Assembly (NCBI RefSeq): GCF_035207705.1 | Contig: NZ_CP128187.1 | Span: 1,984,001-2,048,000 of the forward strand | Source: Maribacter sp. BPC-D8 | GTDB lineage: Bacteria > Bacteroidota > Bacteroidia > Flavobacteriales > Flavobacteriaceae | Reading direction: 5' to 3' | Length of the DNA: 64,000 nucleotides | Shown here: positions 50,697-58,905 of the stretch, one piece after another | Position numbering within the stretch: the stretch's first letter is position 1 | How the letters are laid out: each line of letters starts with the position of its first letter | Program-made: the position numbers and the translations under genes | Notes under the pieces: generated by a model | The model's input: only the letters and a program-made list of their open reading frames with translations | What the model was told of the DNA's origin: nothing | Databases searched by the model: none

Positions 50697-52388
50697 ATGA
50701 AAAAAATATCCCTTGGTCTATTATTATTATTTTGTTTTAATCTTTTCGCACAAGAAAAATATCCGAAAGATGCTTTTGGACCACCAATGGATATCCCCAT
50801 TATTTTAGCGGGTACATTTGGCGAGCTACGTTCTAACCATTTTCATTCTGGTGTTGATATTAAAACACAGCAACGCGAAGGTATTCCTATAAACGCAATT
50901 GGCGATGGTACCATTACCCGTATTAAGGTTTCTCTTTGGGGCTATGGAAAAGTTCTTTATATCGCCCACCCAAACGGATATACTTCGGTTTATGGGCATC
51001 TTCAAAAGTTCTCACCCGCTATTGAAGCGTATATCAAAAAATTACAATACAATAAAAAGTCATTTGAAGTAGAGGTTTTTCCTGATTATGGAGAATTGAA
51101 GGTATCAAAAGGTGAATTGATTGCCTATAGTGGTAACACCGGTGGTTCTGCTGGTCCGCATTTACATTTTGAAATTAGAAGTAGTATTTCTGAAAAACCG
51201 ACTAACCCTTTAATGTATGGTTTAGATGTTGCAGATGCTACAAATCCTATCTTAGAAAAATTATTTGTTTATCCGCTAACAGATAAATCTCATGTTAATA
51301 ATAATTACGAAAGAACACAGGTAAATTTCAGTAAACAGGCAGATGGTTCTTTTTTAGCAGATAAAGTTACTGCCCTTGGTGATATTGGAGTCGGTTTTAT
51401 TGGTTTTGATAGGTTAGATATGGCCGCCAACAAAAACGGAGTATATAGTGTTGAACTTAGTGTAAACGGAAAAATTTATTCCCTTTACGATTTTGAGTCA
51501 TTTTCTTTTGGTGAGACTAGATATATAAATACGCTTGTAGATTATGACTACTATGGTAGAAATAGACAGAAAATTCAGAAGAGTTTTAAATCGGCCGGCA
51601 ACAACCTAAGTATTTATAAAGACTTATATAACGACGGTAAAATAAAAATAAACGAAGGTTTAAGTTATACCGCAAAATTATTGATCAAAGATTACGCAGG
51701 TAATAAGGTAGAACTTAATATTCCTGTTGAAGGTGTAAAGAATTTATTAGGCAACAAAAAAGTAATTACAAAAACAGATAATTACGTTATTGCAAAAAAA
51801 CCTAATAATTTTGATTTAGGTGGTGCCAAAGTTTATTTTCCGACAAACACTTTTTATGAAGATTTTTATATCGATTTAAAGAAGGGAAAAGACACCGTAA
51901 CCATTCATCGTAACACAATACCGGCACACAAAAATTTCACGATAACTTTTGATGTTTCTAAATATTCAAAAGAAGAACAAAAACAATTATTTATAGCTCG
52001 GTTAGATTCTAAGCTTAGACCAAACCATGCGAACACATATAAACGTGGTAATGAATTTACAACACGAACACGTAATTTAGGCACCTACACTTTAGCTAAA
52101 GATTCTGTTGCGCCCACTATTAGAACCAAGAATTTCAAAGACAAGCAATGGTTAAACAATTATAAATACTTGAGTGTACAAATAGCTGACGACTTAAGTG
52201 GTGTAGATAAATATTCTGCTACATTAAATGGCGAATGGATATTAATGGAATACGAACCTAAGCGTAATACATTGACCTATAATTTTGATGACAAGATTGC
52301 AGATCAAACGCAATGTGTACTTGAAGTTACCGTTACAGATAATGTAGGGAATACGAACACCCTAACCACCTCTTTTTATAGAAAATAA
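50697..52388 (+). CDS. M23-family peptidase, secreted
   Basis: 563 residues with a signal peptide (KKISLGLLLLFCFNLFAQ). The LytM/M23 domain (about 45-190) has ELRSNHFHSGVDIKTQ (His and Asp ligands) and GNTGGSAGPHLHFEIR (the HxH motif), so all zinc ligands are present. An uncharacterised C-terminal region of about 370 residues with beta-rich sequence follows. M23 enzymes cleave peptidoglycan cross-bridges or peptides. It is followed five bases later by the TonB-dependent receptor, indicating one transcript. Confidence 0.93.
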   Translation: MKKISLGLLLLFCFNLFAQEKYPKDAFGPPMDIPIILAGTFGELRSNHFHSGVDIKTQQREGIPINAIGDGTITRIKVSLWGYGKVLYIAHPNGYTSVYGHLQKFSPAIEAYIKKLQYNKKSFEVEVFPDYGELKVSKGELIAYSGNTGGSAGPHLHFEIRSSISEKPTNPLMYGLDVADATNPILEKLFVYPLTDKSHVNNNYERTQVNFSKQADGSFLADKVTALGDIGVGFIGFDRLDMAANKNGVYSVELSVNGKIYSLYDFESFSFGETRYINTLVDYDYYGRNRQKIQKSFKSAGNNLSIYKDLYNDGKIKINEGLSYTAKLLIKDYAGNKVELNIPVEGVKNLLGNKKVITKTDNYVIAKKPNNFDLGGAKVYFPTNTFYEDFYIDLKKGKDTVTIHRNTIPAHKNFTITFDVSKYSKEEQKQLFIARLDSKLRPNHANTYKRGNEFTTRTRNLGTYTLAKDSVAPTIRTKNFKDKQWLNNYKYLSVQIADDLSGVDKYSATLNGEWILMEYEPKRNTLTYNFDDKIADQTQCVLEVTVTDNVGNTNTLTTSFYRK

Positions 52389-52393
52389 TATAT

Positions 52394-54859
52394 TTGAAAC
52401 TACCTAACGTTCTAAGCCTGATACTATTACTATGCAGCGCCATTGGTTTTGCACAGAATGCTACTATTTCAGGTATCGTATTAGGCAATGATAATGAACC
52501 CTTACCAAATGTAAATATTACGAGTAAAGGTTTAGGGACCACAACAAATGCTGACGGTTTTTACATTTTAGAAATCACCTCAGATGAAGAGAACACTATA
52601 GTTTTCTCTCATATTGCTTATCTAGATGTTGTTTTAGAAAATATCATATTAAACACGAACGAGACGTTTGAGTTCAATCCTGTTTTAAAAAGTGATGTTA
52701 CCCAGATAGACGGAGTTACCGTTTCTGCCACTGGCGAAAAAGAAGTCAGCAATATTTTAAACATATCCCCTGAAAAAATCAGAAAGATACCAGGTGCAAA
52801 TTCCGGAGTAGAAACAATATTGAAGCTATTACCTGGTGTATCGTCTAACAACGAATTAAGTACACAATATGCTGTACGTGGTGGCAACTACGATGAAAAT
52901 TTGGTATATGTAAACGAAATAGAAGTGTATAGACCCTTTCTAATTCGTTCTGCACAACAAGAAGGGTTGAGCTTTGTAAATAGCGACTTAGTACAAAATG
53001 TAAAATTTTCAGCTGGTGGTTTTCAAGCGAAGTATGGCGATAAACTAGCTTCTGTTTTAGATATAAAATATAAAACCCCTACCCTATTTTCTCTTCGGGC
53101 AGATGTAAGTTTTCTTGGCGCAAGCGCTAGTTTAGAAACCGTTTCTAAAAATCAAAAGTTGAGTTCTGTATCGGGTGTGCGATATAGAAATAACTCTTTA
53201 TTGGTTAATAGTCAACAGACAGAAAGCAATTTCAATCCGGCGTTTACAGATGTTCAAAGTTATTTGACGTACCGCTTTTCGCCTAAGTTTCAACTTAATT
53301 TTCTAGGTAACCTAGCTGTCAACGATTATAAAAATGAACCGTTAAATAGACAGACTAATTTTGGTACCATAGACAATCCGCAGGCATTGGTTGTGTATTA
53401 TGAAGGACAAGAAAATAATAAATACACTATCGCCTTAGGTGCTTTAAAAGGAAGTTACTTTTTAAATGATAAGACCACTTTAAAATTAATTACCTCTATT
53501 TATCATACCATTGAAGAAGAATACTCAGATGTTGTTGCAGCTTATGAACTTGGTGATGTGGATAGCAATTTAGGAAGCGATACGGCTGGCGAGGTATTAA
53601 CATCTCGTGGAATCGGTTCTCAGTTCAACCGAACACGAAATGATTTAGATGCCCTAATATTCAATTTAGAACACAAAGGTTCTCACACCATGAATAATTC
53701 TATATTGGAATGGGGAGCAAAATATACTCATGAAGATATAAGAGATCAGTTGAGAGAATCTGAGTTTATTGACTCTGCCGGATTTTCTATTAGACCACCT
53801 CGCCCTGAATTCATTAACAATCAACCTTCTGAACCCTTTGATGCTCCATTAGAAGCCTATACTGGGTTAAATGCTTTAAACTTTGTAAAAACGAATCGAT
53901 TTTCTGGATATGTTCAATTAGGAACCCAAAAAACATGGAACAATGCAGATGTATACTATAATATAGGTGTACGTTCACATCATTGGACTGTTAGCGGTAC
54001 GGGTGTAGAGAAAGTATCACAAACCGTATTTAGTCCGCGTGCACAGTTCGCTATAAAGCCCGAATGGAAAAAAGATATGCTCTTTCGACTTTCTGCCGGA
54101 TTTTATCATCAACCACCTTTTTACAGAGAATTACGTGATAATTCTGGCACTATAAACCCCAATGTAAAGGCACAAAAAGCCTTTCATCTCGTTGCTGGAA
54201 ATGAATATAGTTTTCTGCTTTGGGACAGGCCTTTTACACTGATTAGCGAAGCATATTACAAGAAATTAGAAAATGTTAATCCGTATACCTTAGAAGATGT
54301 TCGCATTCGTTACGCTGCTAATAATGATACAGAAGCTTATGTCTATGGCGCCGAAGTTAGATTAAACGGTGCTTTTGTACCTGGCACAGAATCTTGGGTA
54401 AGTCTAGGTTATTTAAAAACTGAAGAGAATAGAAATAATAGAGGCTACATACCTCGCCCTACTGATCAACGCGTAAAATTTGCTATTCTTTTTCAAGATT
54501 ACATACCTACAATACCAGATGTAAAGATGTATTTAAACTTAGTTTATCAAACTGGTGTTCCTGGTGGTTCGCCCAGTTATGCCGATCCATATATTTTTCA
54601 GAATAGATTAAGAGATTATAAACGTGCAGATTTAGGAATTTCCTATATTTTTGCAAATAAGGACAAACAATTTTCAAGAACACATTGGCTTCATAATTTT
54701 AAAGAATTGAGTTTAGGTTTTGAAATTTTCAATTTATTCAACAATCAGAATTCAATTACCAATACGTGGGTTAGAGATGCAGATAGCAAAATTGAGTATG
54801 CTGTACCAAATTATCTTACCTCTAGAGTATTAAATTTAAAATTAGGATTACGCCTTTAA
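52394..54859 (+). CDS. TonB-dependent receptor with N-terminal carboxypeptidase-like domain
   Basis: 821 residues from a TTG start; the signal peptide KLPNVLSLILLLCSAIGFAQ begins at once and no ATG fits. About 20-110 is a CarboxypepD_reg domain (ATISGIVLGNDNEPLPNVNITSKGLG and TNADGFYIL). The plug (about 115-230) has GVETILKLLPGVSSNNELSTQYAVRGGNYDENLVYVNEIEVYRP. The rest is a 22-strand barrel, ending with the aromatic strand VLNLKLGLRL. It is a lone TonB receptor without a SusD partner; its ligand is unknown. Its TTG start overlaps a TATATTTG match (see findings). Confidence 0.93.
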   Translation: MKLPNVLSLILLLCSAIGFAQNATISGIVLGNDNEPLPNVNITSKGLGTTTNADGFYILEITSDEENTIVFSHIAYLDVVLENIILNTNETFEFNPVLKSDVTQIDGVTVSATGEKEVSNILNISPEKIRKIPGANSGVETILKLLPGVSSNNELSTQYAVRGGNYDENLVYVNEIEVYRPFLIRSAQQEGLSFVNSDLVQNVKFSAGGFQAKYGDKLASVLDIKYKTPTLFSLRADVSFLGASASLETVSKNQKLSSVSGVRYRNNSLLVNSQQTESNFNPAFTDVQSYLTYRFSPKFQLNFLGNLAVNDYKNEPLNRQTNFGTIDNPQALVVYYEGQENNKYTIALGALKGSYFLNDKTTLKLITSIYHTIEEEYSDVVAAYELGDVDSNLGSDTAGEVLTSRGIGSQFNRTRNDLDALIFNLEHKGSHTMNNSILEWGAKYTHEDIRDQLRESEFIDSAGFSIRPPRPEFINNQPSEPFDAPLEAYTGLNALNFVKTNRFSGYVQLGTQKTWNNADVYYNIGVRSHHWTVSGTGVEKVSQTVFSPRAQFAIKPEWKKDMLFRLSAGFYHQPPFYRELRDNSGTINPNVKAQKAFHLVAGNEYSFLLWDRPFTLISEAYYKKLENVNPYTLEDVRIRYAANNDTEAYVYGAEVRLNGAFVPGTESWVSLGYLKTEENRNNRGYIPRPTDQRVKFAILFQDYIPTIPDVKMYLNLVYQTGVPGGSPSYADPYIFQNRLRDYKRADLGISYIFANKDKQFSRTHWLHNFKELSLGFEIFNLFNNQNSITNTWVRDADSKIEYAVPNYLTSRVLNLKLGLRL

Positions 54860-54868
54860 ACATTACAG

Positions 54869-55519
54869 ATGAAAAGAATACTTTTCTTACTAGCACTTAT
54901 TTCTTCTTTCGCCGTTATGGCTCAGAAAAACATTTATGAAAGCCCGAGTTTTGATGCCTTGAGCGCTGATCATAATATTTTAGCCATTATACCTTTCTTG
55001 ACCAATTTAGATTTGAATGAAAAAGTCTCTAAGTCTGAACAAAAAAGGTTGGAAGAGAACGAAGGTTATGCTGTCCAAAATGCTTTTGAGACCTATTTCT
55101 CTAAACGTAGTAAAAAGAAAAAGTTACCGGTAACGTTTCAAAACATTGAAAATACAACGGCTATTCTAGCAAAGAATAATATTAGCTATGACAACATCGA
55201 TGTCTATACCACCAAAGAGTTAAGTGAAATTTTAGGGGTAGATGGCATTATCAGTGGCACTTTAGATTTGAACATACTACTATCTAACGGTGTACCAACA
55301 GAATTCAGCTTTACCGATTACTTCTCTGGTGGTGCTAATTATGGTCGTATTGGCATTAAGATAAGCGATGGCGATTCTGGTAAATTACTATGGAAATACG
55401 AAAAGGAAATTAATAAGAAAACTGGTAAAAACACCACCGACCTTATTGATCGTATGATGAAGTTGGCCATTAGAAAATTCCCCTACGAGAGAGAGCGTAA
55501 ACGCGATCGTAAAAACTAA
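54869..55519 (+). CDS. Secreted protein, LpoB/CsgG-like
   Basis: 216 residues with a signal peptide (KRILFLLALISSFAVMAQ). The mature part has an alpha/beta pattern: HNILAIIPFLTN (first strand), a helix with many charged residues (KSEQKRLEENEGYAVQNAFETYF), then ILGVDGIISGTLDLN. That resembles the anticodon-binding-like fold of CsgG, LpoB and TolB-N, in which xxxAVxPF is the first strand and VDGxIxG follows the helix. The C-terminus is very basic (YERERKRDRKN). Fold class is inference; the exact function is unknown. Same transcript as the M23/TonB genes. Confidence 0.72.
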   Translation: MKRILFLLALISSFAVMAQKNIYESPSFDALSADHNILAIIPFLTNLDLNEKVSKSEQKRLEENEGYAVQNAFETYFSKRSKKKKLPVTFQNIENTTAILAKNNISYDNIDVYTTKELSEILGVDGIISGTLDLNILLSNGVPTEFSFTDYFSGGANYGRIGIKISDGDSGKLLWKYEKEINKKTGKNTTDLIDRMMKLAIRKFPYERERKRDRKN

Positions 55520-56665
55520 CTACGCTTCTATAATATCTTTTAAAACTCCGATAGTATAATCGATTTCTTCTTTGGTATTATAAGTAGAAAATGAAAAGCG
55601 TACAGAAGGCTTTTTCATATCTTCTGCAGACAATACTTGTGTAAGTACATGAGAACCTGCATCACTACCAGACTGGCAAGCACTACCTTTAGAACAGGCA
55701 ATACCTTTCATATCTAAATTGAATAAAAGTAGCATTGACTTAGCTTCAGAAATAGGTAAACAAACATTCACTAGAGTATATGTACTTTTATCTAAATCAC
55801 CCGAATGTCCATTAAATTTGGCACCTGGTATTTTTTTATTAACCTGCTCGATAAAGTAAGATTTTAATCCCTCAACATATTTCTTGTCTTCATCTAGGTT
55901 ATCGTAAGCATGTATAAAAGCTTCTTCTAACCCTACGATATTATGAAAAGACTCGGTACCAGCTCTAAGTCCGCGTTCTTGAGATCCGCCAGATATCATA
56001 CAACTTAAACCAGAATTCTTACGAATAAAAGCAAAACCAATTCCTTTTGGTCCGTGAAATTTATGTGCTGCGGCGGCTAAAAAATCTATAGGGAATGCTT
56101 TTACATCCCAATTAAAATGTCCGAGAGATTGTACTGTATCAGAATGAACTAAAGCTCCGTATTTCTTCGATAAAAGAGTAATCTCTTCTAAGTCTATTTT
56201 ATTTCCAATTTCATTGTTTACATGCATTAAGCTAACCAACTTCTTAGAATCATCTTTCTGTAAAAGGGTTTCTAAATGGGCAATATCAGGATTACCAAAT
56301 GCATCTAAATCCACATATAATAATTGAATTAAGCCCTTTTGCTCTAATTCTTCTACGGTATGTAAAACTGCATGGTGCTCAATTCTAGTAGTAATAATAG
56401 TTTTTACATCTAAATCACGCACAGCACATCTAATAATCATATTATCTGCCTCGGTACCACCAGAAGTAAATATAATTTCTGAAGGTTGTGCATTAATATA
56501 CTTAGCTATAGTTTTACGAGCGCTTTCAATGGCTGTCTTTGCCGTTCTACCAAAACTATGGGTAGAAGAAGGGTTACCATAAGTACCTAAGGCATCTTGC
56601 ATTTTTGCAATAACATTAGGGTGAATTTGCGTAGTGGCTGCATTATCTAAATATACATGTTTCAT
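55520..56665 (-). CDS. Cysteine desulfurase (NifS/IscS class)
   Basis: 381 residues, the size of IscS/NifS. LDNAATTQIHPNV, GNPSSTHSFGRTA, IFTSGGTEADN, AAAHKFHGPKGIGF with the PLP Lys, and GSACQSGSDAGSHVL with the catalytic Cys in the flexible loop. It supplies persulfide sulfur for Fe-S clusters, thio-tRNA or thiamine. No iscU or other Fe-S gene is nearby, so its specific role (IscS, NifS or tRNA thiolation) stays open. It ends on the base after the plus-strand gene's stop. Confidence 0.94.
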   Translation of the reverse strand: MKHVYLDNAATTQIHPNVIAKMQDALGTYGNPSSTHSFGRTAKTAIESARKTIAKYINAQPSEIIFTSGGTEADNMIIRCAVRDLDVKTIITTRIEHHAVLHTVEELEQKGLIQLLYVDLDAFGNPDIAHLETLLQKDDSKKLVSLMHVNNEIGNKIDLEEITLLSKKYGALVHSDTVQSLGHFNWDVKAFPIDFLAAAAHKFHGPKGIGFAFIRKNSGLSCMISGGSQERGLRAGTESFHNIVGLEEAFIHAYDNLDEDKKYVEGLKSYFIEQVNKKIPGAKFNGHSGDLDKSTYTLVNVCLPISEAKSMLLLFNLDMKGIACSKGSACQSGSDAGSHVLTQVLSAEDMKKPSVRFSFSTYNTKEEIDYTIGVLKDIIEA

Positions 56666-56694
56666 ATAAGCCTACTCTTAAAATAAATAATGAA

Positions 56695-56702
56695 CAAAAA
56701 TA
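56695..56702 (-). promoter_or_regulatory. -7 element of the cysteine desulfurase gene
   Basis: Reads TATTTTTG on the minus strand, 29 bases before the ATG. Confidence 0.5.
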
Positions 56703-56757
56703 GTTAATTAACCCATAATTGACCCTGATGCTACAGACAGATTTCCAATTTTTAAAT

Positions 56758-56765
56758 TAAATTTG
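56758..56765 (+). promoter_or_regulatory. -7 element next to the start of the 168-residue lipoprotein
   Basis: TAAATTTG, a TAnnTTTG match, is four bases before the ATG at 56770. This is the same very short spacing as in nrnA and rlmD and predicts a leaderless mRNA. Confidence 0.5.
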
Positions 56766-56769
56766 AATT

Positions 56770-57276
56770 ATGAAAAAATACCTCTTAATTGGTTGTTCGA
56801 TTTTGTTCTTTGGATGTAATGATGGTGACCTTCAAATAGAAACCGTAGATTTTGATAGTATCGATACAATTCAAAGCTGTAATGATGTTTCTGCCTTGAC
56901 CGAAAATGTATTGTTCAAAATAAATGGTGATGAGGCATTAATTTTGACCATCCCTAGCGGACTATTAAAAAATGAAGTAACCGCAGCTAGTTTAGAAAGT
57001 GCAGTACCTGGTAATTCGCAAATTAGTTACAGAATTTTCTCAGAGACTGTTACCAATGCATATTTCTGCGATTCGCCACCACCACTTACACCAACTGTTT
57101 TAGAAGAAATTGAAGCTGAAGGTGGTGATATAATTGTAACGACAACTACTGAAGACAGTATTACATTTACACATACCATTCAACTTAGCGGTATTACCTT
57201 TTTAAATGAAAACGGTAGTAGAATTACAGATTTACAAATAAGTGAATTTGGTACTGTAACTACAACTGCAGAGTAA
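56770..57276 (+). CDS. Lipoprotein of unknown function
   Basis: 168 residues with a lipoprotein signal ending at Cys16 (LFFGC). The mature sequence has no recognised domain. It carries two further cysteines (IQSCNDVS and AYFCDSPPPL) that could form a disulfide, and an acidic, Thr-rich, beta-like composition. It is convergent with the Smr gene (one base between the stops). Confidence 0.75.
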   Translation: MKKYLLIGCSILFFGCNDGDLQIETVDFDSIDTIQSCNDVSALTENVLFKINGDEALILTIPSGLLKNEVTAASLESAVPGNSQISYRIFSETVTNAYFCDSPPPLTPTVLEEIEAEGGDIIVTTTTEDSITFTHTIQLSGITFLNENGSRITDLQISEFGTVTTTAE

Positions 57277-57277
57277 T

Positions 57278-57820
57278 CTAAAAATTCTGAAAAATATAGA
57301 CTTCGGTAGCGCCTAGCCCATATTTTTGATAATCGGCATCGTAATATTTTACGTTGTCATATTTTCTGAACAAGTAGCCTAATTCTTCTTTTAATACGCC
57401 CTCGCCTACGCCATGTATAAATACAATCTTTTGTATTCGTTTACTGATGGCAAAATCTAACTGACGTTTGGCAGTATCTAACTGTAGGTTGAGCATATCG
57501 TACTTACTTACCGATTTAGGGTTTTTCATTAATTGATTGATATGCAAATCAACTTCCATTTTTGGTGCTGTACGTTCTTTAGACCTTAATACTGTTGCCT
57601 TTCTACGTTTAGGTATTTCTTTTTCCTTTTTAATTTGAGCAATTTCGTAATTAGAAACTCTAATATCATCGGCAATTAAAACTAGTTCATGAGCAGCGAA
57701 TGTTAAAGGGAAACCATCGTCACTTAACATGGTAATATTAGTGCCATTAATAGATTCAACAACGCCTTTAATGACATCATCAATTGTTTCTACGGTATCG
57801 CCAATATTAAAATGAGACAT
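57278..57820 (-). CDS. Smr-domain protein (MutS2-like C-terminal domain)
   Basis: 180 residues from MSHFNIGD; the upstream ATG at 57841 would place the start within the promoter and the divergent gene. N-terminal beta-rich region (FNIGDTVETIDDVIKGVVESINGTNI), then a basic linker (KKEKEIPKRRKATVLRSKE), then the Smr domain with VDLHINQLM at its start and IHGVGEGVLKEEL in the core (the HGxGxGxLR loop). Smr domains are nicking or RNA endonucleases in MutS2 and stand-alone proteins; stand-alone Bacteroidota members with an N-terminal DUF2027-type domain are common but uncharacterised. The DxH and HGxG residues are kept. Confidence 0.88.
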   Translation of the reverse strand: MSHFNIGDTVETIDDVIKGVVESINGTNITMLSDDGFPLTFAAHELVLIADDIRVSNYEIAQIKKEKEIPKRRKATVLRSKERTAPKMEVDLHINQLMKNPKSVSKYDMLNLQLDTAKRQLDFAISKRIQKIVFIHGVGEGVLKEELGYLFRKYDNVKYYDADYQKYGLGATEVYIFQNF

Positions 57821-57838
57821 GTTTTTGTTTTGAATACA

Positions 57839-57846
57839 CAAAAATA
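57839..57846 (-). promoter_or_regulatory. -7 element of the Smr gene
   Basis: Reads TATTTTTG on the minus strand, 18 bases ahead of the ATG at 57820. It supports that start over the one at 57841. Confidence 0.5.
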
Positions 57847-57879
57847 ATGGTAATTTTCGGACTATTAATTTATTTACAG

Positions 57880-58185
57880 ATGCGCCTTAAGGCATTACTT
57901 ATTTTTCTGGGATTAGAAAGTTTCATGCTACCCTGTTTTACCAAACAGATATTGGGCGTTGATTGCCCTGGCTGTGGATTACAGCGTTCACTATTATTTT
58001 TAATAAAGGGCGAGTTTATTTCAGCTTTTTTAATGTACCCTGCTATTTACCCTATGTTATTACTCTTTGGCTTTTTAGGGCTTAATAAGTTATACCCAAT
58101 TAAACATTCAAATGCAATTACAATTACGCTTATGGTTAGCACCGTAGGTTTTATATTAACCAATTATATATTAAAATTCATCTAA
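57880..58185 (+). CDS. DUF2752 small membrane protein
   Basis: 101 residues from the ATG at 57880; the ATG at 57847 would extend it by 11 residues. The family core is LPCFTKQILGVDCPGCGLQRSLLFLIKGEF, with the conserved CPGCGxQR block, plus two helices (MYPAIYPMLLLFGFLGL and AITITLMVSTVGFILTNYIL). DUF2752 is usually next to CCC-motif membrane genes, as here. Function unknown; the CxxC could bind a metal or be redox active. Confidence 0.82.
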   Translation: MRLKALLIFLGLESFMLPCFTKQILGVDCPGCGLQRSLLFLIKGEFISAFLMYPAIYPMLLLFGFLGLNKLYPIKHSNAITITLMVSTVGFILTNYILKFI

Positions 58186-58203
58186 TAACTAAACCTTTAA
58201 ATT

Positions 58204-58542
58204 ATGGAACAACAAAAATTACCCAATGTTACTATTGCTCTTGTACTAAGTATACTTTCATTTATGTGTTGCTGTTTAAGCGCTGGTATTGGAGGAATAC
58301 TTATGTCAGGTATTGCATTATTCTTAGTAAACAAAGACACAAAAACATATCAAGAAAATCCGCAAGAATATTCTAACTTCAGCACCCTTAAAACAACTAA
58401 GACTGTAGCTATTATAGGGCTTGTTATTGGAGCTATATCGCTTTTATGGACAGTTTACTCAATAGTTTCTATGGGCGGATGGGATGCATATATGGAGCAA
58501 ACCTCTGAAATTTATGAACAACTTGGAATACCAATGGAATAA
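58204..58542 (+). CDS. CCC-motif membrane protein (copy 1)
   Basis: 112 residues. Helix 1 contains the family's defining three consecutive cysteines (LSFMCCCLSAGIGGILM); helix 2 is VAIIGLVIGAISLLWTVYSI. A KTYQENPQEY segment between them is repeated in the next gene as KRHYEANPGNY. A short tail of about 20 residues ends it. Function unknown. It forms an operon with the DUF2752 gene and its paralogue (18 and 0 base gaps). Confidence 0.82.
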   Translation: MEQQKLPNVTIALVLSILSFMCCCLSAGIGGILMSGIALFLVNKDTKTYQENPQEYSNFSTLKTTKTVAIIGLVIGAISLLWTVYSIVSMGGWDAYMEQTSEIYEQLGIPME

Positions 58543-58854
58543 ATGAACAATTCAGAGTACCAACAAATACCAGGTTCTAGCAACGCATTAACTTTTGGCA
58601 TTTTATCTATTGTACTAACCCTGTTCTGCTGTGGTCCTTTCGGTGCCATATTTAGTTTTATCGGTTTAAGCAATGCTAAAACAGCAAAGAGACATTATGA
58701 GGCTAATCCTGGTAATTATAGAGGGTATGAAAATATTAGTACGGGAAGAATTCTCTCTTATGTAGGTCTAGCTTTAGCCCTTATATATCTAGTGTTTTGT
58801 ATTCTTTACTTCGGATTGATAATGGCTTTCTTTATGACCGCCGATTTTCAATAA
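58543..58854 (+). CDS. CCC-motif membrane protein family (copy 2, with CC)
   Basis: 103 residues. Two to three helices; the first carries LTLFCCGPFGAIFSFIGL, with two cysteines rather than three. The loop has KRHYEANPGNYRGYENI, clearly related to copy 1, followed by VGLALALIYLVFCILYFGLI. It begins on the base after the stop of copy 1. A terminator follows. Confidence 0.8.
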   Translation: MNNSEYQQIPGSSNALTFGILSIVLTLFCCGPFGAIFSFIGLSNAKTAKRHYEANPGNYRGYENISTGRILSYVGLALALIYLVFCILYFGLIMAFFMTADFQ

Positions 58855-58869
58855 GGAAATAATAATCAA

Positions 58870-58901
58870 AAAAAATCCCCGATTTACATCGGGGATTTTT
58901 T
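58870..58901. terminator. Bidirectional terminator between the CCC-motif genes and rocD
   Basis: 14-bp perfect stem (58870-58883 with 58888-58901), TTAC loop, A6 on the left and T6 on the right. It serves two convergent units. Confidence 0.9.
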
Positions 58902-58905
58902 ATTA

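Noticed and set aside
57821-57841. Longer Smr protein start at 57841
   Set aside because: It overlaps the promoter box and the divergent gene region; the ATG at 57820 follows the -7 element at good distance.
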